Below are positions 48,839 through 59,931 of a DNA stretch of 64,000 nucleotides, in pieces. Below the pieces are notes generated by a model that was given only the letters and a program-made list of their open reading frames with translations, did no database searches and was not told where the DNA came from. Numbering within the stretch: position 1 is the stretch's first letter; each line of letters starts with the position of its first letter. The stretch is from Monocercomonoides exilis. Lineage: Eukaryota; Preaxostyla; Oxymonadida; Polymastigidae. Position numbers and translations under genes: made by a program. The DNA is taken from the NCBI GenBank assembly GCA_001643675.2, contig LSRY02000017.1, forward strand, positions 620,001-684,000, written 5' to 3'.

Positions 48839-49020
48839 TGGGATGGAATTTTTTTTGCTTTGTGAATTTTGTTCCACACAATGCTTTCAAATATTTTCCT
48901 CAACTTTTTAATATTTATACATTTTATTTTTCATGAGAATGCCAGAATAACAATTATTCGATGCAGAAATTGTGTGGAACAAATAATTGAATTTTTCATA
49001 AATGCAAGAATTCTGACCCA
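48839..49020. repeat. 180-bp MITE-like dispersed repeat, copy A
   Basis: It starts TGGGATGGAATTTTTTTT and ends AAGAATTCTGACCCA. Near the ends are the inverted motifs TTTGTTCCACACAAT and ATTGTGTGGAACAAA. The reverse complement aligns along its whole length with 61910-62088, including the internal TTAAAAAGTTGAGGAAAA. Confidence 0.75.
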
Positions 49021-49287
49021 CATCAGATTGTGCTTCAGATAACTGAACTCGGTTAAATATGACATCCTTGTTATTCCTTTCTCGACTAAGCTTTTATTTT
49101 TTCAATCCAAGGAAGCATGACGTTTTCGACATACTATTTTTTCAAATTCGTTATTCACAAAAAGAAAGATTTTCACACATATTTTCAATTCATTTTGTAG
49201 TCAAAATATTCCAATCCAGAATATTCAATAATAATTATTTGAAAATCATTTTTTTATTTTGTTATTCCCATTAACGAACATAATAAA

Positions 49288-49497
49288 TGGCTGATCCTTT
49301 TTGAAATCATATTTTCATTCGAGTTTTGATCAATATTATAATCTCAATGGGATTTTTTTTCAAATTGAACAAAACTGTTAATACACGTTATTTATGATGC
49401 AGTTATTGCAGAAACGAAAATTTTCACAAAAATCCCATTGAGATAAAAATTTTGATCAAAACTCGAACGAAAGTGTAATTTCAAAAAGGATCAGCCA
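49288..49497. mobile_element. 210-bp MITE with long terminal inverted repeats
   Basis: The first and last 20 bp are perfect inverted repeats (TGGCTGATCCTTTTTGAAAT). Similarity continues inward to about 70 bp per arm, through TTCGAGTTTTGATCAA and ATCTCAATGGGATTTTT. There is no ORF. The target duplication is ambiguous in the AT-rich flanks. A diverged terminus of the same element is at 14871-14905. Such elements are moved by DNA transposases in trans; the parent is unknown. Confidence 0.8.
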
Positions 49498-50174
49498 AAT
49501 TTTAATGACAAATTGATCATTGTTTTTATAAAGGGAATAACCTATAAAGGAAAACAATATTCCAGCCTTGTGGATTACTTCACAGTTTTCAAGAAATCGA
49601 TTTATTGTTTTTAAAAGAGAAGTTCTTGAGTTGATGTTTTATAATTTCACTGGCATCAGAGATTAAAGACAGATAACATTTTAAATGTAATCTTTAATTG
49701 TTTTGGTGTTTAGCCTTTAGTATTTCAGTCAAAATTTAATATCAATACGATTTGATTGAATTGATGTGAAATCAAAATGAATCATATATATTAACTGAAG
49801 ATTTCAAAAAATAAGTCAATATTTGGTATTGATTTTGCATTTTGAACAAAGAGAATAAATCTCCATTTCTTCTGAAATTTTTTGAAATAAGTGCTATTTA
49901 TTCAATTTATCTGGAAATTCTTAAATATCGCACTTATACCACATACATACATTTTGATAACGAAAATGCTTCTATGTTAAAATAGTTTGTTTTTTTAAAA
50001 AAAAAATCAATAATTGAAACAAAATACATCAAAAATAAACTTAATAACACAAAAAGTGGAATCAAATATATTCAAAAAAATGAAGTTAGTAAGAAAAAGA
50101 AGAAAGAAAATTTCGAGACACTGCGGTATTGTCAAATAAAAATTCGTTTTTAACTCCAAATTTTTACAAAAATT

Positions 50175-50205
<31 letters not shown>

Positions 50206-50349
50206 CCACAAAAATGTGAAATATTAAGTACTGGAAAGTGAAAGTCAATGGCAAGAATAATAAATTTCATCAACAGTTAAAAAAATGAACAAAAATCATT
50301 AACTACATAAAAAAGTTGAAAAAAAATTAAAATTCATTCTGTTTTTGAA

Positions 50350-53300
50350 TCATCTCTTAGAGTCCAGCCTCCAATTCGCAGATTTGGCCATTTTCACCAA
50401 GAATTGAGGAAGCAGCCTTTCATATGTGTCTCTCCCCATCCACTGCATATCGTCGAACAACTTCTCCAAAAATATCACTTTGTTTTCAAGCATAGCACTT
50501 TTCTTCTCATCTTCCCAGGCACCAAGCAGAGTAACACGAGAGAGCATCTGGAACGCAACAACAAGCTGCGACTGCGGTGTCGTTGGGTCTGAAAGCAAGC
50601 TAAGCACTCCATTCTCTTCCTCCTCTCTTTCCTGCTCTCCACGCACAGGAGAGAAAGAAGAAGAAGAAGAAGAAGGTGCATTAGAAAGTGGATCTCTTGC
50701 TTGTGTAGTCTGCTGTTTTCTTGGGCCCAGGGCATATGCTGCATAAACAATGCCTCGGGCAGCACAGTGGATGTTGCTGTTAAACGCATCTGCGTTGGGT
50801 ATGTAAGTCGACGATAGCCAAACGGCTGGTACAGAAAGCGCAAGAAGAACAGCAAAGGGGAACAGAAGAGAGATGTGTGGATGCGGCCGAAGCGCCTCAG
50901 AAGGGAAATGGACAAAGGCAAAGAAAGACGAGTCAAGCGGGGAAATATCCGAGAGCACGTCTGGCGTTGAGCAAGCGATCGGAGGCAGTCCTTCAGAAGA
51001 AGGAGAGACCAGCGAGTACAGCCTTATCGCCTCTGTGAGTGTGCACTTGGGAGAAGGGGACGTGAATGTGGAAGCAATCGCCCGAAGCGTGTCAGCAACA
51101 AGCGGAGCGTGTGCAGTGAACACAGCGCTGAGGTTGCGCTTCAGCACTTCGATGAGATGGCAGGACGCGCCGATGGCAACAAGTGCGCTCACAAACTCCG
51201 TGGCGTCCTTGGTCTTCAGCTGCCGAGCCGTCTCTTCGATCACCGACGCAAAATGTTCGCCTCTGATACCCGCAATGCTCATGAGCTGTGCAGTGTGCGT
51301 GTGGATCCACAGAATTATCCGCTCGACAAAACGAGGCAGAGCATACTTCTCAATCATCTCGCACACACACTCCACGCCAAAGGGCCCCAGAAGCTCCGCC
51401 GCTGCACGCAGTTCCGACGCAGACGCGCGGAAGACGATCTGCTGCTGGACACGCGGAATGGCTGGGGTCGGACACGGCGGCCGCACAAACCCGCCTTCCT
51501 GGCAGGAGAAGAACGTCTGCTGCTCTGGCGACCCCAAAATCCCCACACACAGCACCGCCGTGAACCACCGCCCGTACAGCACTGCCAGGGAGCCCATAGC
51601 AGGCCCATCGCCTTCAAGCAACTGGGAGCACTGCGAAGCAGAGGAAGCAGAGGAAACAGCAAAAGGTGGTGGAGCAAGAACAGTCAGCTGGTCGGAGCCG
51701 TCGCTCGACCAAGGACACGCCTCTGAACCGAAAAGGCGGTAGAACCACGCGCCGAGTGGGGAGTTAGGAGCGAGGCAGAACGAAGGCGGGCTCATCTGCG
51801 GGACGACACACAGGTTGAGCATCACACGCTGTGCGATCTCGTCGACCTGCAGAAGCGGATAGGCTGCATGAAGCGCTCTTTTGACGATGCAGATGGCAGA
51901 CGTGATGCTCGCCAGCACTTTTGAAGGCGGGTTGGGCCAATCAGCGTCTGGCGGGATCTGAAATGAGGAGGCAGATGAAGGATGCTGTGTGGCTGTGGCA
52001 GCTGAGGGAGGGGTGGAGAGGAGAGAAGAAGAGATAGAATAAGGGCGTGGCAGTGAATCAATTGACAGTCCTGAGCTGAACGGCCACCAGTTTGCGGAGC
52101 GGTCAGATTCATAATCGATGTTGGCGAAGAGAGAGTCGTCTTTGAGATGAGAGAGAGAGGAGGGAGGAAGCAAAGGAGAAGCAGAGGTGGTGAATGTGCG
52201 AGATGGAGAATGTGAACGAGAGGAAGGAGAGTTGGATTCTGATTGTGATGTGGTGATTGCAGAGGTTGCAGCGATTGCAGTGGATGTGGGAGTTGTGGAG
52301 GTTAACGTTTGAGAGGAGGAAAGTGTTGGTGTGGCTGAGAAAGGAGAAGGAGTGCTTGAAGGAGAAACGGGTGTGGTGCATTGCTGTGGCATGTTTGAGG
52401 CAGCGATCGCGAAGGGCACATTGTGTGGAATAAAAGGAATATCAGGGCAATCTTCCAGGAGGGTTCGCAGGTGCGTAGAAGAAGTCGGAGGAAACGTCTC
52501 AATTGACGAAAGGGCAAGATGAACAAACAGACGCGAGATGAAGCGGCGGAGCATCACGGAAAGCATCGCAGTGACGTTGATGGCTGGCGGTGGTTCTTTC
52601 AGCGTGTGGAGCCGCCGAACGCGGATGAAGCCGTCTGGGTCGCCCACACCACTGATCGCAAAGGATGCCATCGATGTAGACTCGCCTGGCTCTCCAGACA
52701 GCTTCAGCAGAGCAGAAAGCACAACAGTCAGCGAGTGCTGCGCCACAGCCAGACGGTCCAACCGATCTCGCTGAGAAAACGCAGACTCAGAACCAGGCCC
52801 TGTTGGCTGCTCAGCCACAGACGTCGCTCTCAGTCCGCTTTGTGTCCCACTGCCACTCCCACCTCCAGCTCCCATCCCTCCGTTTCCTCCACTGCCTCCG
52901 CCGCCCAATGCAGCAGAGGAGCCTTGCTGTTTCCCCATTGCCCTGTCATCTTCAAAGGCCACTAGTTCTGAGACAAGAGACGGAAGCCACGACGTCTCCT
53001 TCTCCCGGAGCATCGTCTCGACCAGGATGAGATGCAGCAGCTGGTCGACTTTGCGCACCAGCAGCATCACAAACAGCTGCGTCCATCGCAGCGCCATCTC
53101 ATCGTTGAAAGCACGCGATGAATGCGTGTGGAGGTGTGTGCGGACAGGGAACACGAGCGACGGTAGCACCACAAACGAGGCAGTCGTGTCAGCTTCTGCC
53201 AGGCGGCTGTCGCTGCACTGGAACAGGACACGCACAAAGTGGTGGAGGTTGTTCCGGAACGCAAGGCCGATCCCGATCTTGTTCAGATTTCGGGTGAAGA

Positions 53301-55308
53301 GCGTCGGAGAAGAGCACACCAGAAGGCGCATGATCCGCGTGACGATTGGCCAGAACGTCTGGTGCATCGACGAGCGCTGCTTGGAGGCGGTGGTGGTGAT
53401 GTCGTGCATCACCCGCTGTGTGTCCAGCCAGCAGAGCTCCAGCGCATTCCATCTTTTCTCCTGCCCGTCAGCAACAGCAGCGACTGGATCGAGTATTCCA
53501 TCGGATGTGGCACGGGAGATGATGCGGTGGCAGCTCTGCAGGACAGCCAGCGTTGCGCTGTCGAAGCTCTTTCCCATGTCGCTCAGCACAAAAGAGAGCG
53601 CTTTTGTCTCTCGCGACGCGAGGATTCGGCGGGAGGTGAAGGAGATGTTCTGTGATTCAGTCACCAGCAGGTCATTCATCTTGACGATGAGCTCAACAAC
53701 CCGAGCGATCTGCGAGCACTCGTCACCCGACGGCTCCTTCAGCTTCAGCCCTTTCTTCTGCAGCAGCTTGTTCTGGTGCGCGCAGAAAATGGAAATCTCC
53801 GTCACTGCAAATGACAGCACAGACAGGCAGCCTTCCACACAGAGTGTAGAGAGAAGTGTTGGGTCTTCCATGACAAAGCGGAAGAGCCGCGTGCCTGTGG
53901 CCACCAGCAGCATCTGCCGTGTCATCGCCTTCTGGGCGGCAGACTGCAGAGCTACTTCGAGTGCGCGCTGTGGCATGGCCTTGTTGATCTTGAGCCCCTT
54001 CCGCTTGATGTTTGAGAGGAGCTGCTCGAACGGCTGGTGGATGAGGAAGCAGTCGTCGTGGGTGACAGGCACCGCTACGAACGTCGACAGGATGGCCTCC
54101 ACTTGGTCCAGCTGCGACGTCTGCTGCAGGATGTCTGGGCAGATCAGGTAGCCAAACACTGCAAAGAACAGCCCTTCGCCAGCCATCTGCATGTGGAGCA
54201 GCGGCGTCTCGCTGATCACCTCCATCTCGCTGTCGGAAATATCGTCTTCGCTTTCTTCGTCATCTTCCGCTTCGCTTCTTTCTGTTGTGTCTGTGCTTTG
54301 TGCACATTCGTTCCCCGCGCTTGAATCATTGTTTGAGTTACTGGCTTCTTTATTCGCTCTCCTGATGCTTCGCTTTCTTGATGCTAATTTTTGATTCCAT
54401 GATTGCTTAATTGTTGAATGAAGTTCATCTCCATCGTAAGTCCCTAGCGCTCCAACCCACATCAATTGCTCAGGGTCCAATAGCGCAGATATCATTTCAT
54501 CTGTTATGCTCATCGAAGATTCCACAAGTTTTGTTAAATTCTTTAAATCACGTTGAAGAAATCCTATTGGATCATGAAAGGTGAAATCTCTCAAGAAAGA
54601 AAGAACACTTCTCGATTGCAAAAAGCGAAGCAAATAAAGAGTTAAAAAGCAAATAAATGCAATGATAAAATAATTTTCCAAACGGTTCAGATAAAGGATG
54701 CGATGAATGATTGACAATTGAGAAAAGACTCATATTTGTTCCACAAAGAAGTTTAAGTGTCTGAAATGATGCTAATACAAGATGAAGTCTCACGTGAAGG
54801 TTGAAAATTCGTATAAATCCCTTTTTAAGTTCGTCAACCTGAAAACAGAACATTAATTGAATCAACAGAAATCAATTTAAAAAACAGCATAAGAAAAATA
54901 AAACCTTAAATGTTGAGTATCTCGCTTCATATTCTTGCAGTATCCCACATAGTGCATTTCTAACATCAACAAAATCAGCAAGAAGCAAAGAAAAAGGCTC
55001 AAATTCTTGAATAACTTGCTCCTTTGAAATCTGTGCTTTTTCACTGTTGCTAATCTTAAAAAGTGATCAGAAATAAATAGTCGTATATGACATATATAAT
55101 GAATGATTTTATGTAAATTAAATACCTTTATCGGATCTGCATCAATTCCATTAAATTGAGTCAAAGGCCAACACTTAGCAGCAACAAGGTTGTGATATGA
55201 AATTGGTCTAATAGGTGAGCAAGTGAATGCATGCTTAAATTCTTCAAGTCTTAAAAGCAAAGCAATCCCATGTTCTTCAAGAATAAATACTTTATCCGAG
55301 AAAGACAT
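50350..55308 (-). CDS. NAP1: NAP1/HEM-family subunit of the SCAR/WAVE complex
   Basis: Four exons on the minus strand: 55308-55126, 55054-54905, 54838-54684 and 54610-50350, with introns of 71, 66 and 73 bp; the product is 1,582 residues. The N-terminus DKVFILEEHGIALLLRLEEFK matches the NCKAP1 start ([20 protein letters not shown]). Middle blocks AGEGLFFAVFGYLICPDIL and FLIHQPFEQLLSNIKRK match the region with EKWIIFGFILCHGIL. The C-terminal ELRAAAELLGPFGVE (NCKAP1: SLSELLGPYGMK), EAIRLYSLVSPSSEGLPPI, FAVLLALSVPAVWLSSTYIP and NSNIHCAARGI match in order. NAP1 binds SRA1/CYFIP within the WAVE complex, which activates Arp2/3 downstream of Rac. Human NCKAP1 has 1,128 residues; the extra length here is Ser/Pro/Gly-rich inserts (about 52000-52350, 52750-52930) and an acidic insert near 54250. 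The start is 125 bp from the divergent MOZART1 gene. Confidence 0.78.
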
Positions 55309-55433
55309 AAACAAAACTTATGGTTAGTTCTTTCATTTTATTAATTATTGTTGATTACTCTTTGTATCTCAAAATTCTCGAATAATATTGAAAGAATAAA
55401 GGCAAACCCATTACAACATATTTGAAAAATTTG

Positions 55434-55687
55434 ATGGAAATGGATAGCGTTGAAAAGTCAAAAATAGTGAGTCGTATGATATTATAACTTGCATTTTCAT
55501 AAATAACATAGAAACTTCTGCTTGTATGTTTGAAGTTTTATATAAATTTTCTGAATTACTCGGGAACGAGCTTTCTCAAGATTGCGTCGCAGCAATTTTG
55601 ACTCTGGTTGAAGAAGGTTTCACATCCGATGGAATTATATCTCTTATACAACTTCTTCAAGATCCATCAGTTCATCCTACATCTTAA
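55434..55687 (+). CDS. MZT1: MOZART1-like gamma-tubulin complex recruiter
   Basis: A small two-exon gene: 55434-55470 and 55512-55687, giving 70 residues, similar in size to known MZT1 proteins (about 64-82). The core VLYKFSELLGNELSQDCVAA continues as ILTLVEEGFTSDGI and SLIQLLQDP; it lines up with human VLLEISRILNTGLDMETLS, CVRLCEQGINPEAL and SVIKELRK. MZT1 binds the N-termini of GCP proteins and helps target and activate gamma-tubulin complexes. The 41-bp intron uses donor GTCGTA to hold frame; a nearby GTGAGT would break it. If the intron is wrong, the ATG at 55526 still gives most of the domain. Confidence 0.75.
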
Positions 55688-56053
55688 CATTAGCTGAAGG
55701 GGATTAATCCATTTCAAACACAAAAAGACACTTCAAAAACATTTCATTTGTAAAATGTTTTATTTTCTGAAGATATCATGAAAACTTATTTTTAATTGAA
55801 AAAGGCCAGAATTTAATTATTACCTCGATGCATTTACATTTTTAAAAATTTGTGACTTGCATAAAATTTAGACTTTGAATGGATTTTAAAAATGATTTCT
55901 CGTTTTTTATTGATTATTTTATGAGTCTTTCAATAGGCAGAGATATGTTTTAAGAAAATCATTATTATCCTTCTCTGCATATACTTCATTAAAACAGAAA
56001 AAGCGATTTCTGACCATAATATTTTTAATATAAATTAAATAATAATTTTTCAC
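55688..56053. other. Intergenic spacer between MZT1 and the HAUS7-like gene
   Basis: 366 bp, AT-rich, with no ORF or RNA gene seen. The two genes run in the same direction; no shared regulatory motif is identified. Confidence 0.5.
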
Positions 56054-57201
56054 ATGTCACAACGTTTAATCAAGTTTAATTTTCCAAGAATTGATGAAAT
56101 AATGTCAGTGGAACCTTGGAATTTACCGTCATCTTCGCAAATTCGCTTGGAATTGCTTGAATTTTTAATGAGTGTAATAGATCCACACTGGCAAACTTTA
56201 ATACCATTATCGAGCAAATGGAGCACTTATCAAAAAATGACATACATATGTTCGTTATGGGGAATGTGTACTACCGATAATGTTGCACTTCTGCAGGGAT
56301 TGTCGAATATTCAGTCACAGAAGCTATTTTTTGAATTACTTCTTGATTTGGCGGAATCATCGCTTGAAATTACACAAAGTGAAGAGTTGGATCATGTAAT
56401 GAAGCGAGACAATGAATTTCTTGGACTTCTCATTGAAAATCATTTTGGGAAATATCCAAATACTCAAAAATATGCAAACAAATCATTGACAACAATAAAA
56501 CTTCAACTTTTCCCTCCTGACGTTATTCAAAAAATCAAAGGTCTTGTTGCTGTTCCAACGGAACAATATCTTCTCAGCTCTTTATCTTCAATTGAAGAAC
56601 AAATTAGAGTAAACAAAACTTATATTCCTGAAAAATCAAATCAAGAATTATCTTCGACCGGAGTTCCTTTTGAAGTTCTTGTTTCAACACTTAGAGATGT
56701 TTTGTCAAACTTGAAATATCTTGTTGTTTCCGCATCTCAATCGTTTAGAATTGCATTTGATCCTTGGATTCGATCAACGGATACAACTTCTACTGAAACA
56801 GGAAAAGATATTAATTTAGCAAATGCCCAAAACGAGAAGTTATCAGTTCGTGTTCTTCGCTTCATAACAACTTTTGAATCGATATTTAATGCGCTTGACA
56901 GATTTGATCAGTCAATTTATAATATCATTACAAAAGGGAAGCAAATAGAGGACAAAATAGAAAAAAGATCAATCGGAAAGAAAGGCATCGATAATATAAA
57001 TGTTTGCTTCAATTTCAATTGTTTTTCAAATCTCCTTTTGCTCTTCATTTTTTATTTGTAATATTTTTTCCCTGTTTTTTTTTTTTTGTTTTCATTGATA
57101 ATATGTAAACAACTTTTCAGAATTTGACGAAGGCGCTAAGTTCTCTCATGACTCAAATTGCTTCAGTGCTTCATGATGAAACACAACATCATGTAGGATG
57201 A
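56054..57201 (+). CDS. HAUS7: HAUS7-like augmin subunit
   Basis: Two exons, 56054-57001 and 57121-57201, are joined by a 119-bp phase-0 intron (GTTTGC...TTTTCAG); the product is 342 residues against about 368 in human HAUS7. The N-terminus RLIKFNFPRIDEIMSVEPW and IRLELLEFLMSVIDPHW aligns with human RLQALSCPFLEGLYLTEP and YRLEILEWMCTRVWPSL. LLQGLSNIQSQKLFFELLLD matches LLKGCACAQKQLHFMDQLLD. The last exon supplies NLTKALSSLMTQIASVL, like the human SLATKMNELM end. Augmin recruits gamma-tubulin complexes to spindle microtubules for branching nucleation. It lies directly downstream of the MOZART1-like gene. Confidence 0.72.
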
Positions 57202-57807
57202 AATAATCATCCGCTTTTTAAAAGGCAAAGTTTTGTAAATTGTGCAAGTTGTAAAAGCGAATTTGATGAAAAACAGATAATCTCTGAATTAAGTGCAAAG
57301 TCTGTGGATTGAGACAAAAAGAAAAAAGAAATTTGAAGTTGATAGTTGAATCAATCTGAAATTTTATGAAGTTTAACATCTGTTATGTGAATGCATTTTA
57401 TGAGATATCCAGTCGATTGTCTGGGTTTTATAAGGAAAAAAAAAACATAGTGCTTTCTATTTCCTCATTGAAACAATTAAATCTGGTTTTGGTTTTCTTT
57501 TCTTTCTTTCTTCTTCATTTTTAAAAAAACAAAAACAAAAAGTGAGCTGTTTATGACAACATTTCATTTTGTAATATTCACATTTACTGTAGTAATACAA
57601 GTAAGAAAAATATCCCATCACACAAAAAAAACAGAAAGAAAGATGAATTGAAGATTTGATAAAAGGTGACGTGCAAGCAGTTCATAAGAAAACAATGTAC
57701 AAACAACAAAAGAATAAAATCCAAAAAATGATAGAAACCGTGTTAAATCTAATGAACATTAAACAACAATTTAAAAAAGTATAAGTTGAAAATATTCATT
57801 CGATCCA
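57202..57807. other. Intergenic spacer between convergent genes
   Basis: About 600 bp of AT-rich sequence between the 3' ends of the HAUS7-like and ODAD1-like genes. No ORF or structured RNA is recognised. Confidence 0.5.
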
Positions 57808-59750
57808 CTAGTTGTATTGAGCTTGAGCCCCTTCGGCTTCCTCCTGTCCTTGCTCTTCTCTTTCGCTGTATCCATAATCGTCATTCACTTGGCCATCATC
57901 TTCAGCCATGTCCTGCTGTCCTTCTGCACTGTAGTTGCCCTCTCCTTCTCCCTCTCCTTCTCCTTCACCTTCTGCTTCGCCATTCCCTTCGCCTTGATAC
58001 TCTCCTTCTCCTTGACTCTGCTGCAGCTCCTCTGCTTCTTGGCTCTCATCGCTCTCTTTGCTCTGATCAATGCGTGCTTGTGAGGTGGGTGTGCCAGAAA
58101 GACGAGGAGTGGCTGTTCGGCCAGCAGCGGTTGGATATTCGTGCGCAGTCGAACGAGACTTTGTTGAAGATGACATGGTCAGAAGTTGTGGATGTGCTGA
58201 ATAGAAGGCCGAGCGCAATGCATTCGTTTTTTGCTCAATTTGGCCTGGAATCGTAGGGGAAAAAAAATAAATGGAAAAAAGTGATTAACAATCATCGTTG
58301 AATTAAACAAAAATACAATTGTAAAGAAAAATGAATAAGAAATTAAAAAAGAAAAACAGAAAAAGAAAAAATGGTTTGTAATTTCAAAGCAAAGATATCT
58401 GCTGCAACCCACATTAACATATTATACATACCCAAATACGACACAATGTTAGTTTGTGTGATGGTTCCTTCGGCATTTGCATCGTCTGGTGCATCACATT
58501 GTGCACTCTGGAAGAGTCTCATAACTGGCGCATAGAGTGTGGCGATATGGCTCAGCACCTCGTCCTTCTGCTGTTTGAATGACTCGATGTGCTTCCTCGT
58601 GACTTCCACCTGCCTTTCAATGTCTTCTTTCTGCTTGCTCGATTCGCCTTTTCTCTTTGAAGCAATTTCCCTCAGTTCCGCTGCTTTTTCAAGATCCTCT
58701 CTCTCCTCTTTCTCAAGCCTCTGAATCTGCACCTCGAGATCCCCCACAATGTTGTTGTTTGTCACAATCTGGTCCTCCACCTCCAAATACCTTGTCACCA
58801 GCTCATCCACCGAGTCAATCCCGGTTGCATTCTTTATCCTCCACAGAGCCTCTTCGTATGCAGCCATCTTCTCCTGTGACACCTGCGAGATGGCCTGTTC
58901 CTGTGATGTCACTGCCACTCCACTCGACAGGTCAGCGTCTTCTTCTGGTGAACCATCTTCGTTCCCTCCAACATGGAAGAAATCAGAAAGTTGATCACAT
59001 TTTTCTATTTCTTGATCTAATTGTTGAGACTCATGCTCGAAGTATGCTCTATCTTCTCTCTGTTGTTCTTGAATTGATTTCTTCTCCTGATCAGCGGCTG
59101 CTCGTTCTTCATAGCAAACATTTGCTTCTTCGATTATGTCCGCCATCTGTTTCTTTTTCTCGAATAATTTCTTTTCCATTTTTTTGTGAACTCCATCAAA
59201 AATTACTCTTTCACATCTCATGCTGTCAATTTTCTCTCGTAGTTGTTTGTTTTCTGTTATAGCTTGGTTATATCTCAGGAGTGCTTGGTCTAGACGATTT
59301 TCAAGTGTTCGAATTTGAAGTGCAAGAGCATTATCACTTTCTTTTGTTGATGTAACTCCTCGAACTTCTTTTCTTTTTTCGGCAACAGCTCTTGACAACT
59401 GATTTATTTCATTTTTAAGTTCTTCGTTTTCTGCTTTTGCATCTTCAATTTTGCGCTGGGTGATTACACCTTGTTGTTCCAATTGTTGAAGTTCACGAAA
59501 TTGAACTGACCGCGGCTTTGTACTGGGGGGAATACGACTTTCAAATTCATACTTCTGCCTAAGCTCATCATTTTCCTTTTTTAGCAAGTCAATTTGAGTT
59601 CTAAACAAAGATAGCTTCAAAGAACAATTTAAAACATAAATAAACAAACTGTTGCATGCGAAGAGTTTTCTGAAAACTCTCTTTGGTCGCCTTTGGTTGG
59701 CTACGAGTTGAGCGGAAACTAGCAACTGATCGTGTGGTTCTATCAGCCAT
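57808..59750 (-). CDS. ODAD1: Outer dynein arm docking complex coiled coil (ODAD1/CCDC114-CCDC63, Chlamydomonas ODA1 type)
   Basis: Three exons on the minus strand: 59750-59650, 59600-58432 and 58244-57808, giving 568 residues. The first exon encodes MADRTTRSVASFRSTRSQP. The long second exon is almost all coiled coil, with the family signatures RTLENRLDQALLRYN, ENKQLREKIDSMRCER, KKMADI-like MADIIEEANVCYEERAAA, and GIDSVDELVTRYLEVEDQ, followed by the short VSYLGQIEQKTN spliced to exon 3. The C-terminal tail is acidic and Gly/Glu repetitive (EGEGEGEGEG). ODA1-type proteins form the docking complex that fixes outer dynein arms to the A-tubule of doublets. This implies motile flagella, in agreement with the tetraflagellate oxymonads. 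It is divergent from gamma-SNAP with a 181-bp spacer. CCDC114 and CCDC63 cannot be told apart by eye. Confidence 0.85.
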
Positions 59751-59931
59751 TTATTCAATTACGTGTAAGGTTTTTACAAAAAATAACCACCAAATATAAC
59801 TTATAAGGTTAATTTGATCATATTTCTGAATTCTTGTGTTGAAATATATTTTTTGAATAACGCTTGCTAAAAATGTTTGACTTTTTTAATTCGAGAAAGA
59901 GAATAACTCAAGCCCAACATAAAAAGAAAAA

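Larger units (their letters stand above)
46795..50349. other. 3.5-kb gene-poor region with repeats and a possible relic
   Basis: AT-rich sequence holding an ATTT repeat (about 47365-47397), a possible C2-domain relic (47397-48045), two MITE-like elements (48839-49020 and 49288-49497) and a poly-A run (50179-50205). No intact gene or RNA gene is seen. Confidence 0.55.
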
